A DNA stretch of 34,627 bases, taken from positions 1-34,627 of the forward strand of contig CAMBFI010000024.1 in NCBI GenBank assembly GCA_945865935.1. Reading direction: 5' to 3'. A program made the position numbers and the translations under genes. Position 1 is the stretch's first letter; every line of letters begins with the position of its first letter. The stretch comes from Bordetella parapertussis. GTDB taxonomy: Bacteria; Pseudomonadota; Gammaproteobacteria; Burkholderiales; Burkholderiaceae_B. The notes below the pieces were generated by a model. The model had not been told where the DNA came from. It searched no databases and saw only the letters and a program-made list of their open reading frames with translations. Positions 9,833 to 19,079 of the stretch are shown piece by piece.

Positions 9833-11145
9833 GTATGGCCTCTAGTCTTGAACTAAGGCACGGTGTCGCGGCCCAAGGCAGCGTGAACTTACCAGGATCA
9901 AAAAGTATTTCGAATCGCGTGTTGTTGTTGTCGGCACTGGCAACCGGCAGCACACGTATCGATGGTTTACTGCAATCGGACGACACCAGCGTGATGTTGA
10001 CGGCACTTCGCGAGCTAGGCGTGCAGATCAGCACGCATGCGACGGACTCCGTGACAGTGCAGGGCGTAGCGCGCTTTCCCGTTGAGCGTGCCAAACTCTT
10101 CATGGGAAATGCCGGCACGGCGATCCGCCCCCTGACTGCGGCGCTTGCCATGATGGGTGGCCACTACACCTTGTCGGGTGTGCCTCGCATGCACGAACGC
10201 CCAATTGGTGATTTGGTTGACGGTTTGCGTGGGATGGGGGCTTGTCTCAGCTATCTTGGACAGGACGGCTACCCACCGCTACACATTGAACCGGCTGGCA
10301 CGCTATTGGATCGGGTCGCCGTGCAAGGTTTCGTCTCTAGTCAATTTTTGACCGCCGTGTTGATGGCAGCGCCGCTCGCTGTTGCGCGCTCTGGGAAGGC
10401 GTTGGTCATTGACGTCGTCGGCGAGTTGATCTCCAAGCCCTATATTGAGATCACCCTTAATTTGATGGCACGCTTTGGTGTGACCGTTGAGCGACATGGT
10501 TGGCAGCAGTTTGTGGTGCCTGTCGGCTCAGTCTATCGCTCACCCAAACAAATCTATGTAGAAGGTGATGCGTCGTCTGCCTCGTACTTTTTGGCGCTTG
10601 GTGCCATTGGGGGCGGGCCAGTCACCATCAACGGCGTCGGGGCGCAAAGCATTCAGGGCGATGTCGCATTTGCTGACACCATTGAGGCGATGGGCGCGCA
10701 GGTCAAACGCGACGCCGCCTCGATCGAAGTGACGGGCTTTCAAGTGGCACGCGGAGAGAAACTCAAAGCCTTTGATGCCGACTTTAATTTGATTCCTGAT
10801 GCGGCCATGACGGCGGCAGCACTTGCCTTGTTTGCGGATGGTCCCTGTACCTTGCGAAATATCGGTAGCTGGCGCGTGAAGGAAACGGATCGTATCGAGG
10901 CGATGCAAACTGAGTTGCGCAAGCTTGGCGCGCAAGTCGAGAGCGGCCCAGACTGGTTGCGCGTGTGGCCGATTGCTTCGGGCAGTTGGCAGGATGCCAG
11001 TATCCATACCTATGATGATCATCGTATGGCAATGTGTTTCTCGCTGGCCGCCTTTGGTCAAAGCCGAGTCACCATTCTGGATCCCGGGTGCGTGAGCAAG
11101 ACGTTTCCGACTTACTTCGACGTGTACGGCAGCCTGACTTCATGA
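9829..11145 (+). CDS. aroA: 3-phosphoshikimate 1-carboxyvinyltransferase (EPSP synthase)
   Basis: Sixth step of the shikimate pathway: shikimate-3-phosphate plus PEP gives EPSP. Length is 438 aa. [18 protein letters not shown] at 21-38 carries the substrate-binding lysine K25. [10 protein letters not shown] at 93-102 is the class I (glyphosate-sensitive type) loop. [10 protein letters not shown] and [14 protein letters not shown] are the other signatures. It starts within the tyrA stop and ends within the cmk start (ATGA at 11142-11145), so tyrA-aroA-cmk should be translated as a coupled unit. With serC, pheA, hisC and tyrA it covers much of aromatic amino acid synthesis. Confidence 0.97.
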   Translation: MSMASSLELRHGVAAQGSVNLPGSKSISNRVLLLSALATGSTRIDGLLQSDDTSVMLTALRELGVQISTHATDSVTVQGVARFPVERAKLFMGNAGTAIRPLTAALAMMGGHYTLSGVPRMHERPIGDLVDGLRGMGACLSYLGQDGYPPLHIEPAGTLLDRVAVQGFVSSQFLTAVLMAAPLAVARSGKALVIDVVGELISKPYIEITLNLMARFGVTVERHGWQQFVVPVGSVYRSPKQIYVEGDASSASYFLALGAIGGGPVTINGVGAQSIQGDVAFADTIEAMGAQVKRDAASIEVTGFQVARGEKLKAFDADFNLIPDAAMTAAALALFADGPCTLRNIGSWRVKETDRIEAMQTELRKLGAQVESGPDWLRVWPIASGSWQDASIHTYDDHRMAMCFSLAAFGQSRVTILDPGCVSKTFPTYFDVYGSLTS

Positions 11146-11828
11146 GTTCAGCCATCCCGGTCATCACGATTGATGGACCAACGGCTTCGGGCAAAGGTAC
11201 CGTGGCGCAGCGTGTGGCCTCAGCGCTCGGTTGGGGAGTGCTTGATAGCGGGGCGCTTTATCGGTTGACGGCACTTGCCGTACAACAGCAAGCGATTGAC
11301 CCAGACAACGAAACAGCTGTCGCCGACGTGGGGGCAACGCTTGATGTTCAGTTCCGACCCGAGCAGATCCTGCTTGGCGGTCAAGATGTATCTGAGGTCA
11401 TCCGACAAGAGCATGTTGGCAATCTGGCATCACGACTGGCCCCTAATCCTAAGTTACGCGCAGCGTTATTGAGCCGTCAGCGAGCGTTTCGCCTGGCCCC
11501 GGGGCTTGTGGCGGATGGCAGGGATATGGGCACCATTGTTTTCCCAGATGCCCAGGTAAAAATATTCTTAATTGCTGACGTACAAGCGCGTGCGCAGCGA
11601 CGTGCTAAGCAGTTGATCGAAAAGGGAATTTCTGCTAATCTACAAGACCTTCTTGCAGATATGCGTGCCCGCGATACCCGAGATACACAGCGCTCGGTCG
11701 CGCCACTCATCGCAGCAAAGGACGCACACGTGGTGGATTCGTCGACGCTGACGATTGATCAAACGGTGCAAAGCATCCTCGGCCTCTGGTCAAGGTTTTT
11801 ATCCACTCCACCCAGTTTGGGTGTGTAA
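11142..11828 (+). CDS. cmk: Cytidylate kinase
   Basis: Phosphorylates CMP and dCMP. Length is 228 aa when begun at the ATG overlapping the aroA stop; the open frame runs 36 codons further upstream through aroA, which I discard. The P-loop GPTASGKGT is at residues 12-20. [15 protein letters not shown] is the cmk-specific nucleotide-binding segment, and the basic [10 protein letters not shown] lid helix follows. The cmk-rpsA-ihfB order is widely conserved in proteobacteria. 32 non-coding bases separate it from rpsA. Confidence 0.96.
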   Translation: MSSAIPVITIDGPTASGKGTVAQRVASALGWGVLDSGALYRLTALAVQQQAIDPDNETAVADVGATLDVQFRPEQILLGGQDVSEVIRQEHVGNLASRLAPNPKLRAALLSRQRAFRLAPGLVADGRDMGTIVFPDAQVKIFLIADVQARAQRRAKQLIEKGISANLQDLLADMRARDTRDTQRSVAPLIAAKDAHVVDSSTLTIDQTVQSILGLWSRFLSTPPSLGV

Positions 11829-11860
11829 CCGGCTCCAAAGGCCATCTGGACTTCCTCTAC

Positions 11861-13573
11861 ATGTCAACTCAACAAACCTCAACCCAAGCCGGCGAAAGTT
11901 TTGCCGCGCTGTTTGCAGAAAGTATCGAAAAGCAGGACATGAAATCCGGCGAGGTTATTTCCGCCGAAGTCGTACGTATCGATCACAACTTTGTGGTCGT
12001 GAACGCGGGTCTCAAGTCTGAAGCGCTCATTCCGCTCGAAGAATTCCTCAACGATCAGGGCGAGCTCGAAGTCAAACCCGGCGATTTTGTGTCGGTTGCT
12101 ATTGATTCGCTCGAAAACGGCTACGGTGACACCGTGCTGTCCCGTGACCGCGCCAAGCGCTTGTCGGCTTGGTTGTCGCTCGAGCAGTCGCTCGACAAAA
12201 ATGAACTCGTCACTGGCACGATTACAGGCAAGGTAAAGGGTGGTCTAACCGTCATGACCGCCGGTATTCGTGCGTTTTTGCCAGGCTCGTTGGTCGACTT
12301 GCGTCCTGTCAAGGACACAACGCCTTTCGAAGGCAAGACCATGGAGTTCAAAGTTATCAAGCTCGATCGCAAGCGTAACAACGTTGTGTTGTCGCGTCGT
12401 GCTGTGCTCGAAGCCAGCATGGGTGAAGATCGTCAGAAGTTGCTCGAAAACCTCCAGGAAGGTTCGATCGTTAAGGGCGTGGTCAAGAACATCACCGACT
12501 ACGGCGCCTTCGTTGACCTCGGCGGTATCGACGGTCTGCTGCACATCACCGATATGGCATGGCGTCGCGTGCGCCATCCTTCGGAAGTATTGACGGTTGG
12601 TCAGGAAGTCGAAGCAAAAGTCCTTAAGTTCGATCAAGAAAAGAGCCGTGTATCGCTTGGCGTCAAGCAGCTTGGCGAAGATCCATGGGTGGGTCTCGCA
12701 CGTCGCTACCCACAGGGTACACGTCTGTTCGGTAAAGTCACGAACCTTACCGACTACGGTTCATTCGTTGAAGTGGAAGCCGGCATCGAAGGCTTGGTTC
12801 ACGTGTCTGAAATGGACTGGACCAACAAGAACGTTGATCCACGCAAGGTTGTGACACTCGGCGAAGAAGTCGAAGTCATGGTCCTCGAGATCGACGAAGA
12901 CCGTCGCCGTATCTCCTTGGGTATGAAGCAGTGCCGTCAGAACCCATGGGAAGAGTTTGCAGCAAACTTCAAGCGTGGCGACAAAGTTCGCGGCGCGATC
13001 AAGTCGATCACCGACTTTGGTGTGTTTGTTGGTTTGGCGGGTGGCATCGATGGCTTGGTTCATCTCTCGGACTTGTCCTGGACTGAAACTGGCGAAGAGG
13101 CTGTGCGTAACTTCAAGAAGGGTGACGAGCTTGATGCCGTTGTGCTCGGAATCGATACCGACAAAGAGCGTATCTCCCTTGGTGTGAAGCAAATGGAAGG
13201 CGATCCCTTCAATAATTTCGTGGGGACCTACGACAAAGGTGCTTTGGTGCCTGGTACTGTGAAGTCGGTTGATGCCAAAGGCGCAACAGTGACCTTGTCA
13301 CTGGAAGTCGAAGGCTACTTGCGTGCTTCCGAAATGGCTTCAGGTCGTGTCGAAGATGCGACAACCGTCATGAAGGCTGGGGACAATGTCGAAGCCATGA
13401 TTATCAACGTTGATCGCAAAACGCGTTCGATTCAGTTGTCGATCAAGGCGCGTGACAGCGCGGATACCGCTGACACCATGCAGCGTATGACTGAAGCAAG
13501 TGCTTCGTCGGGCACAACCAATTTGGGCGCATTGCTCAAGGCCAAGCTCGATCAGGCGCGTGACACTGAATAA
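11861..13573 (+). CDS. rpsA: 30S ribosomal protein S1
   Basis: mRNA-binding protein of the small subunit, 570 aa (family about 557-570). Six S1 OB-fold repeats can be followed: two divergent N-terminal ones that bind the ribosome, then four similar ones with the [10 protein letters not shown]...GLLHITDM and [10 protein letters not shown]...GLVHVSEM pattern, each ending near RISLGMKQ. No good Shine-Dalgarno precedes the ATG (GACTTCCTCTAC). This is typical of rpsA, whose leader structure and S1 autoregulation set the translation rate. The start was chosen because [18 protein letters not shown] matches family N-termini in character. ihfB begins five bases after the stop. Confidence 0.98.
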   Translation: MSTQQTSTQAGESFAALFAESIEKQDMKSGEVISAEVVRIDHNFVVVNAGLKSEALIPLEEFLNDQGELEVKPGDFVSVAIDSLENGYGDTVLSRDRAKRLSAWLSLEQSLDKNELVTGTITGKVKGGLTVMTAGIRAFLPGSLVDLRPVKDTTPFEGKTMEFKVIKLDRKRNNVVLSRRAVLEASMGEDRQKLLENLQEGSIVKGVVKNITDYGAFVDLGGIDGLLHITDMAWRRVRHPSEVLTVGQEVEAKVLKFDQEKSRVSLGVKQLGEDPWVGLARRYPQGTRLFGKVTNLTDYGSFVEVEAGIEGLVHVSEMDWTNKNVDPRKVVTLGEEVEVMVLEIDEDRRRISLGMKQCRQNPWEEFAANFKRGDKVRGAIKSITDFGVFVGLAGGIDGLVHLSDLSWTETGEEAVRNFKKGDELDAVVLGIDTDKERISLGVKQMEGDPFNNFVGTYDKGALVPGTVKSVDAKGATVTLSLEVEGYLRASEMASGRVEDATTVMKAGDNVEAMIINVDRKTRSIQLSIKARDSADTADTMQRMTEASASSGTTNLGALLKAKLDQARDTE

Positions 13574-13578
13574 CCTCA

Positions 13579-13902
13579 GTGACTAAGTCAGAGCTCATCG
13601 CAGCGCTTGCGGCCCGTTATTCTCAACTGGCCGCACGCGACACGGATTACGCAGTCAAGACCGTTCTTGATGCAATGACCCAGGCGCTCGCCGAAGGTCA
13701 ACGCATCGAGATTCGCGGTTTTGGCAGCTTTTCTTTGTCCGAGCGCGCGCCGCGCGTGGGCCGTAACCCGAAGTCTGGCGAACAAGTCCTGGTGCCTGGT
13801 AAGCAGGTGCCGCACTTCAAGGCAGGTAAAGAGTTGCGAGAACGTGTTGATTTAGAAGATGAGCAGCCGGTGCTTGAAGCTGCAAATCGAAAAACCGCCT
13901 AA
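13579..13902 (+). CDS. ihfB: Integration host factor subunit beta
   Basis: DNA-bending HU/IHF-family protein, 107 aa, which pairs with IHF-alpha to bend DNA at promoters, origins and recombination sites. It starts with GTG at 13579, five bases after rpsA. The beta-arm reads [33 protein letters not shown], split here by family knowledge into RNP (arm tip, intercalating proline) and the C-terminal helix. IHF-beta, not HU, because of its place behind rpsA and the extended acidic C-terminus ([15 protein letters not shown]). The stop codon lies inside the loop of the terminator. Confidence 0.95.
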   Translation: MTKSELIAALAARYSQLAARDTDYAVKTVLDAMTQALAEGQRIEIRGFGSFSLSERAPRVGRNPKSGEQVLVPGKQVPHFKAGKELRERVDLEDEQPVLEAANRKTA

Positions 13903-13916
13903 TTGGCGGTTTTTTT
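13891..13916 (+). terminator. Intrinsic terminator after ihfB
   Basis: Arms AAAACCGCC (13891-13899) and GGCGGTTTT (13905-13913), loop TAATT, then a run of T. The ihfB stop TAA lies at 13900-13902 inside the loop, so the last codons form the 5' arm. It closes the gyrA-to-ihfB run. Confidence 0.9.
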
Positions 13917-13939
13917 ATGAACTCGAGTGGCAGGACGCT

Positions 13940-13945
13940 TACAAT
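13940..13945 (+). promoter_or_regulatory. Candidate -10 of the lapA-lapB-hldA-hldD unit
   Basis: TACAAT lies 28 bases before the lapA ATG and just after the ihfB terminator, where a new promoter is expected. The -35 region (ATGAAC, 17 bases upstream) is weak. GGGAG at about 13961 serves as ribosome binding site. Confidence 0.4.
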
Positions 13946-13973
13946 CTTATTTTGTATATAGGGAGCATCAGTC

Positions 13974-14291
13974 ATGCGTTACATCGTCTGGGCTTTGCGC
14001 TTGATCGTATTTTTAGCTGTCCTGTTATTTGCGCTTAAAAACACGGACCCCGTGGGCGTGACCTTTTATGGTGATTGGGCCATACAAGGCGTGCCGTTGA
14101 TTGTGGTGATGCTGACCACCTTTATTTTGGGAGCGGTATTTGGTTTGTTGCTCACCGTTCCGGGTTCCTTGCGCCGTCGACGTGAGGTAGCGCGTCTGCG
14201 TAAAGAGCTTGAGCGCATTCAGGCGGCTGTTAATCCCCAGTCGGGCGCTCAGACACCTCCGGAATTGTTGATGCCGATGTCACCGCTTTGA
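13974..14291 (+). CDS. lapA: Lipopolysaccharide assembly protein LapA
   Basis: Small inner-membrane protein of 105 aa, DUF1049/LapA family, which works with LapB in coupling LPS synthesis to FtsH-controlled turnover of LpxC. Two transmembrane helices are visible, at about 5-22 and 39-62. ALKNTDPVGVTFYGDWAIQGVPL between them is the conserved periplasmic turn. A basic, coiled-coil-like cytoplasmic tail (RRRREVARLRKELERIQ) follows. The GGGAG ribosome binding site is well placed. It is 44 bases upstream of lapB, the usual pairing. Confidence 0.9.
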   Translation: MRYIVWALRLIVFLAVLLFALKNTDPVGVTFYGDWAIQGVPLIVVMLTTFILGAVFGLLLTVPGSLRRRREVARLRKELERIQAAVNPQSGAQTPPELLMPMSPL

Positions 14292-14335
14292 TGCGTATCG
14301 GCGCATTGTGTGTGTAATTGCTTTAGGAATGACAC

Positions 14336-15568
14336 GTGGATTTTGAAGCTTGGTGGCTGATATTTGTGCCGTTGCTATTTGGCTTGGGGTGGCTGGCTGC
14401 GCGCTTTGATATTAAGCAAATGCTCTCTGAGACGCGCAACCTGCCTGACTCCTATTTCAAGGGGCTTAATTTCCTTCTCAATGAAGAGCCGGATCGGGCG
14501 ATTGACGCCTTTGTGGAAGTGGCCAAACTTGACTCTGAGACAACCGAGCTGCATTTCGCGCTGGGAAGTCTGTTCAGGCGACGCGGTGAAATGGAGCGTG
14601 CGATTCGGGTACATCAGAGCTTGTTGTTTCGCTCAGACCTGCCGCTTGCTCAACGTGATCACGCGCAACATGAACTCGCCCAAGACTATTTGAAAGCAGG
14701 GATGCTGGACCGCGCGGAAGAAGCGTTCGCGGTGCTCAAGCAAACTGCCTTTGCCTTGCCGGCGTTGCGTGCATTGATTCGTATTTATGAGTCGGAACAT
14801 GATTGGGCGCGCGCGATTGACGCAGTTGATAGCCTGCGTACCTTGGTGGACGAGCCTGTCCCGCAACTGGTTCACTATTACTGCGAGCAGGCTCAGGCTG
14901 CGCTGGCAATTAAACCGACTGCTGATGTGCATGCTGCCCAGCAGGCCTTGACCCAGGCGGTTCGGGCAGCGGAGGCGGCGCAAGTCGCACCGGATTCGCC
15001 ATCACTGGTGCGGGTTGCCATGATTCGCGCTGGGATTGCGGGCTCCTTGCAGGACGGGATGACCAAGCGAAAGCATTTAGAGTCGATTCTTAAACAGTCG
15101 CCTGAATTCGCAGGCTTAATTGCGCAGGACTTGCTTGCGCACTACACCGAATCGGGCGATGCGGCCGCAGGGTTAGATTTGTTGCATGCGCATTATCAAC
15201 AGTATCCTTCTCTCGATTTGTTTAATGTTGTGTTTCGCGCAATGCGCGCGCAGCAAAATGCCGCCACCGCTTGGGCGTTCGCGCGTGCGTCGCTCCAGAG
15301 TCATCCTTCCTTGCTTGGGCTGGATCGCTTCCTAGAGGCCGAGCTCGCGCAGACTCAGCAAGAACGTGGGGATAGCGCCAAAGTGCAAGTTGCCGTGCCC
15401 GGTGCAGACTTACTGCTGCTGCGCAGCTTGATTAATCGTCACACACAACGTTTAGATAGATATGTTTGTCGCAGTTGTGGCTTTCAGGCGCGACGTTATT
15501 ACTGGCAGTGCCCGGGGTGCAATGCTTGGGAAACCTACAAGCCCCGAAGACTGGAAGAACTTGAATGA
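14336..15568 (+). CDS. lapB: Lipopolysaccharide assembly protein LapB (YciM), TPR protein
   Basis: Inner-membrane adaptor of 410 aa that with FtsH promotes degradation of LpxC and so balances LPS and phospholipid. A single N-terminal transmembrane helix (WWLIFVPLLFGLGWLAA, about 6-22) is followed by TPR repeats (AIDAFVEVAKLD, ALGSLFRRRGEMERAIRVHQSLL). A C-terminal rubredoxin-like metal site has Cys 378/381 and 392/395 (CRSC, CPGC). The start is GTG at 14336 with AGGA nearby; it puts the membrane helix at the N-terminus as in the family. The stop overlaps the hldA start as ATGA, coupling LPS regulation to heptose synthesis. Confidence 0.95.
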   Translation: MDFEAWWLIFVPLLFGLGWLAARFDIKQMLSETRNLPDSYFKGLNFLLNEEPDRAIDAFVEVAKLDSETTELHFALGSLFRRRGEMERAIRVHQSLLFRSDLPLAQRDHAQHELAQDYLKAGMLDRAEEAFAVLKQTAFALPALRALIRIYESEHDWARAIDAVDSLRTLVDEPVPQLVHYYCEQAQAALAIKPTADVHAAQQALTQAVRAAEAAQVAPDSPSLVRVAMIRAGIAGSLQDGMTKRKHLESILKQSPEFAGLIAQDLLAHYTESGDAAAGLDLLHAHYQQYPSLDLFNVVFRAMRAQQNAATAWAFARASLQSHPSLLGLDRFLEAELAQTQQERGDSAKVQVAVPGADLLLLRSLINRHTQRLDRYVCRSCGFQARRYYWQCPGCNAWETYKPRRLEELE

Positions 15569-16494
15569 AACCATTTCCCAAAGCAGCGATTGAGAAAGCA
15601 CGTGTTCTTGTGGTCGGCGATGTCATGCTTGACCGCTATTGGTTTGGTGAAGTCGAACGCATTTCTCCCGAAGCGCCTGTGCCGGTCGTGCATGTTGCCA
15701 AACGCGAGGACAGGCTGGGCGGTGCCGCGAACGTTGCGCGCAATGTCGCAGCCTTAGGTGCACAGGTAACGCTCGTGGGTCTAGTTGGGCAGGATGAAGC
15801 GGCAACACGCGTCAAAACGTTGCTGAATGAAGCGGGTGTCCAAGCGCATTTGGTGACGGACGCGCATCACCCAACCACACTCAAGATGCGCGTGTTGGGT
15901 CGTCAGCAGCAGCTGTTACGTATCGACTTCGAAGAAAAGCCAACCCCCGCTTTATTAGACTCCCTAGCCGATCGTGTCGCCCCTTTGCTTGCGCAGCATG
16001 ACCTGGTGGTATTCTCAGATTATGCAAAGGGAGCCCTCGCGCAGGTTGAAGCATTAATTGCGATGGCGCGTGAGAAAGGCTTGCCGATTTTGGTGGATCC
16101 GAAGGGCAGTCACTATCAGCGTTATCGTGGTGCAAGCCTCGTGACACCTAACCGCAGCGAAATGCAGCAGGCTGTGGGGCACTGGAAGTCGGAGTCTGAG
16201 CTAAGCGATCGCGCGCAAGCGCTGCGTGCGCAGCTTGAGCTTGAAGCCTTACTCGTGACGCGCTCTGAGCAGGGCATGACTCTCTTCACAGAAGCAGGGA
16301 GTGATCATGTCGAGGCGCAGGCACACGAAGTGTTTGATGTCTCGGGTGCGGGCGACACGGTGTTGGCAACCTTAGCCGTGATGCGCGCGGCGGGTGTGCC
16401 TTGGGCCGAGTCCATGCGCTGGGCCAATCGGGCGGGTGGTATCGTTGTCGGTAAGTTGGGAACCTCTATTGTGACCGCAGGAGAACTCGCATGA
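15565..16494 (+). CDS. hldA: D-glycero-beta-D-manno-heptose-7-phosphate kinase (kinase only)
   Basis: PfkB/ribokinase-family enzyme that phosphorylates heptose-7-phosphate at O-1 for the LPS inner core. Length is 309 aa. [28 protein letters not shown] is the HldE/RfaE N-terminal signature (shown in two halves in the family: GDVMLDRYW and [11 protein letters not shown]). [14 protein letters not shown] follows, and DVSGAGDT at 258-265 supplies the catalytic base D264. The adenylyltransferase domain of E. coli HldE is absent, so an hldC/rfaE2 gene must lie elsewhere. ATGA overlaps join it to lapB before and hldD after. Often annotated rfaE or rfaE1. Confidence 0.94.
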   Translation: MKPFPKAAIEKARVLVVGDVMLDRYWFGEVERISPEAPVPVVHVAKREDRLGGAANVARNVAALGAQVTLVGLVGQDEAATRVKTLLNEAGVQAHLVTDAHHPTTLKMRVLGRQQQLLRIDFEEKPTPALLDSLADRVAPLLAQHDLVVFSDYAKGALAQVEALIAMAREKGLPILVDPKGSHYQRYRGASLVTPNRSEMQQAVGHWKSESELSDRAQALRAQLELEALLVTRSEQGMTLFTEAGSDHVEAQAHEVFDVSGAGDTVLATLAVMRAAGVPWAESMRWANRAGGIVVGKLGTSIVTAGELA

Positions 16495-17480
16495 TTGTCG
16501 TAACAGGCGCCGCCGGTTTTGTCGGCAGCAACATCGTGCGCGGCTTAAACCGTCGCGGACACACCAACATTCTTGCGGTAGACGATCTGACTGATGGCGA
16601 TAAGTTCGTCAATCTGGTTTCCGGTCAAATTGCTAACTACATGCATAAAGATGATTTTCGGCATGGCGTACTTGAGGGATTTTTGCCGGGTGTGCGTGCT
16701 GTCTTTCATCAAGGGGCTTGCTCTGATACGACTGAGCGTAATGGTCAATTCATGATGGACAATAATTATCGCGTATCGCTTGAGTTATTTGAATATTGTC
16801 AGTCGCACAAGATTCCGTTTATTTATGCATCGTCCGCAGCGGTTTATGGCGCGGGGCCGGTCTATGTTGAAGACCTCGCCAATGAACGCCCCTTGAATGT
16901 CTACGGTTACTCGAAGTTTTTGTTCGATCAGGTTGTGCGTGCCCGCATGAGCTCGCTGACCGCGCAAGTAGTGGGATTGCGTTATTTCAATGTGTACGGT
17001 CCGCAAGAGCAACATAAAGGTCGCATGGCATCTGTTGCGTTTCACAACATGAACCAGTTCTTGGCTGAAGGACATGTCAGGCTGTTCGGTGGTTGGGATG
17101 GCTATGGCGATGGCGGACAGTTACGTGACTTTATCTCGGTCGATGATGTGGTGGATGTCAACCTGCACTTTCTCGAGCATTCTAAAGTCTCCGGTATTTT
17201 CAATTGTGGGACGGGTCGTGCTCAGCCTTTCAATGATGTCGCCAGTGCAGTGGTCAATGCGATGCGTGGCATTCAAGGTAAGCCAGCACTCTCGCTCGAA
17301 GAGCTAGTCAAGCAGGGGATGCTGCGGTATGCGGAGTTTCCTGAAGACCTGAAGGGTCGCTATCAAAGCTACACCCAGGCCGATGTGAGTGCCCTGCGTC
17401 AGGCGGGCTTCACTGCACCGATGCGAGACGTTCAGACGGGCGTCACGCAGTATGTGCAGGCGCTGCACGGACCCCGGTAA
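16491..17480 (+). CDS. hldD: ADP-L-glycero-D-manno-heptose 6-epimerase
   Basis: Extended SDR epimerase of 329 aa giving ADP-L-glycero-D-manno-heptose, the donor for the LPS inner core. The nucleotide-binding motif [10 protein letters not shown] is at 5-14. Catalytic Y138 and K142 lie in NVYGYSK, with the serine in [10 protein letters not shown] at 111-120. [11 protein letters not shown], at about 75-85, is HldD-specific. Length is normal. It is the last gene of the lapA-lapB-hldA-hldD unit; the 120 bases after it hold no T-tailed hairpin, so read-through into the comEA-like gene is possible. Confidence 0.97.
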   Translation: MIVVTGAAGFVGSNIVRGLNRRGHTNILAVDDLTDGDKFVNLVSGQIANYMHKDDFRHGVLEGFLPGVRAVFHQGACSDTTERNGQFMMDNNYRVSLELFEYCQSHKIPFIYASSAAVYGAGPVYVEDLANERPLNVYGYSKFLFDQVVRARMSSLTAQVVGLRYFNVYGPQEQHKGRMASVAFHNMNQFLAEGHVRLFGGWDGYGDGGQLRDFISVDDVVDVNLHFLEHSKVSGIFNCGTGRAQPFNDVASAVVNAMRGIQGKPALSLEELVKQGMLRYAEFPEDLKGRYQSYTQADVSALRQAGFTAPMRDVQTGVTQYVQALHGPR

Positions 17481-17533
17481 ATTCCGAATGGCTGGAGTCG
17501 TGCACAAGCCACGTGTTGCAACAGTTCATCCCG

Positions 17534-17590
17534 CAAGATAGCGCAACGTAAACAGGACTCATGTCGGGTCTTGTCTGTTCGTTTATCTTG
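17534..17590 (+). repeat. Imperfect dyad in the comEA leader
   Basis: CAAGATA at 17534-17540 is matched by TATCTTG at 17584-17590. Inside these lie AACAG (17551-17555) with CTGTT (17575-17579), and GAC (17556-17558) with GTC (17568-17570). The outer 3' arm abuts the GAGGA ribosome binding site (17590-17594). Folded as RNA it would place a stem directly before the start codon. No poly-U follows, so it is not a terminator. Confidence 0.45.
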
Positions 17591-17600
17591 AGGATGCGCT

Positions 17601-18113
17601 ATGAACCCCTTTCTTGTTGATCCTGTCGCAACACCGATCGCGACGGTGCTGCCTGGTGAATGGAATACTGCGTCACGCGTTCGACGCCCGGGCCGACCTT
17701 TTCGGTATCGTGCGGGGAAGTTGGCGTTGGCGGCCGCAGGCCTCGGCGCTAGTCTGGGCGGAACGTTTGCTGCGTATGCAATAGATGTCAACGTGGCGTC
17801 GGTTGCAGAACTAGAGAGACTCCGAGGGATTGGTCCGCGGACTGCACAAATGATTATTCAAGAGCGTGAGCGTGCAGGCGCGTTTGAGTCATTGACGGAT
17901 CTGTCCGAACGCGTGCGCGGAATCGGTGCGCAACGCGTAAAGGTTTTACACAGTGGGGGGTTGCGTGTTGGGACGTCCGAAAAGACGTCTGTCAGCCTTC
18001 AGACGGGAACTCAGGTCGTTGAGGGCGGCTTCGGGACACCGCGCCAAGCTGGGCGTGACGCAGTCAAGCCTGTGTTGATGCCGGGGGTGATAGCCCCTGC
18101 AGAGCATAAGTAA
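17601..18113 (+). CDS. comEA: ComEA-like helix-hairpin-helix DNA-binding protein
   Basis: 170 aa. The N-terminal 35 residues are hydrophilic. A hydrophobic stretch at about 39-62 (GKLALAAAGLGASLGGTFAAYA) can act as signal or anchor. A ComEA-type double HhH follows (residues about 62-116), with NVASVAELERLRGIGPRTAQMI and FESLTDLSERVRGIGAQRV as its two halves. The tail is polar and of low complexity. In competence systems ComEA binds incoming double-stranded DNA in the periplasm; related proteins of non-competent species have no tested role. The N-terminal extension before the hydrophobic segment is unusually long for a signal peptide, so a later start is possible. GAGGA lies 6 bases before the chosen ATG. 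Confidence 0.75.
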   Translation: MNPFLVDPVATPIATVLPGEWNTASRVRRPGRPFRYRAGKLALAAAGLGASLGGTFAAYAIDVNVASVAELERLRGIGPRTAQMIIQERERAGAFESLTDLSERVRGIGAQRVKVLHSGGLRVGTSEKTSVSLQTGTQVVEGGFGTPRQAGRDAVKPVLMPGVIAPAEHK

Positions 18114-18141
18114 TCGCCATCCAGAGCGCGGCATTTTCTGT

Positions 18142-19068
18142 ATGATTAACCCTATGAAAACCTATCCTACCGTTGAAAATGCCGTTGGGCAGACGCCCCT
18201 CGTTCGACTCCAGCGCCTACCCGGCCCCATTGCAGCCGAGCGCGGCAATATTGTGCTGGGTAAGCTCGAGGGCAATAATCCGGCCGGTTCGGTGAAAGAT
18301 CGTCCGGCCTTGTCCATGATTCTTGGCGCAGAGGCGCGAGGCGACATCAAACCTGGCGACACCCTCATTGAGGCCACGAGCGGGAACACGGGTATTGCCT
18401 TGGCAATGACGGCGGCGATGCGTGGCTACAAAATGATTTTGATCATGCCCGACAATTTGTCTGTTGAGCGTCGTGCCTCAATGGCTGCGTATGGGGCAAA
18501 ACTTATCTTGACCCCAGCGAGTCAAGGCGGGATGGAATACGCACGCGATCTCGCCGGCAAGATGCAAGCGCAGGGGCAGGGCAAGGTTCTGGATCAGTTT
18601 GCCAACCCCGATAACCCGCTCGCGCATTTTAAAACGACCGGTCCAGAGCTTTGGGAGCAGACCGACGGGCAAATTACCCACTTCGTCAGTGCCATGGGTA
18701 CGACCGGGACCATCATGGGTGTTGGGCGTTATTTAAAATTAAAAAATCCGGATATAAAAATTGTGGGTGCGCAACCTGCTGAGGGCTCTCAGATTGCAGG
18801 TATCCGGAAATGGCCGGAAGCGTATCTGCCTGCAATTTACGACCCAAGTGTGGTGGACCAATTTGAGTTGATCGAGCAAAAAGACGCCGAAGCCATGGCA
18901 CGTCGGCTCGCCGCGGATGAAGGGATCTGCGCGGGAGTTTCCGCTGCAGGGGCCTTGGTTGCTGCGCTGCGTGTGGCGCAACAAGCGCGCAACGCCACAA
19001 TCGCTTTTATTGTCTGCGATCGTGGCGATAGGTACTTATCAACAGGCTTGTTTGACGAGCAGGCCTAA
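18142..19068 (+). CDS. cysM: Cysteine synthase B (O-acetylserine sulfhydrylase)
   Basis: PLP-dependent synthesis of cysteine from O-acetylserine with sulfide or thiosulfate. In the 308-aa form, the Schiff-base lysine is K52 in PAGSVKDRPA and the phosphate-binding loop TSGNTG is at 79-84. RKWPEAYLPAIYD and a short active-site loop fit CysM rather than CysK. The start is uncertain. ATG 18142 lies inside a TATGAT hexamer (18141-18146) that looks like a -10 element, and the in-frame ATG 18154 (304 aa, MKTYPTVENAVGQTP) would then sit at the transcription start. Neither has a ribosome binding site. The gene ends 11 bases before the convergent mltB-type gene. Confidence 0.93.
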   Translation: MINPMKTYPTVENAVGQTPLVRLQRLPGPIAAERGNIVLGKLEGNNPAGSVKDRPALSMILGAEARGDIKPGDTLIEATSGNTGIALAMTAAMRGYKMILIMPDNLSVERRASMAAYGAKLILTPASQGGMEYARDLAGKMQAQGQGKVLDQFANPDNPLAHFKTTGPELWEQTDGQITHFVSAMGTTGTIMGVGRYLKLKNPDIKIVGAQPAEGSQIAGIRKWPEAYLPAIYDPSVVDQFELIEQKDAEAMARRLAADEGICAGVSAAGALVAALRVAQQARNATIAFIVCDRGDRYLSTGLFDEQA

Positions 19069-19079
19069 GCGAACCCAAT

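Noticed and set aside
9627-10151. 174-codon minus-strand open frame antisense to tyrA/aroA, and similar long frames opposite gyrA, rpsA and acd
   Set aside because: Low-complexity, Arg/Ser/Pro-rich products without domains or ribosome binding sites, lying fully opposite well-supported genes; they are codon-bias shadows.
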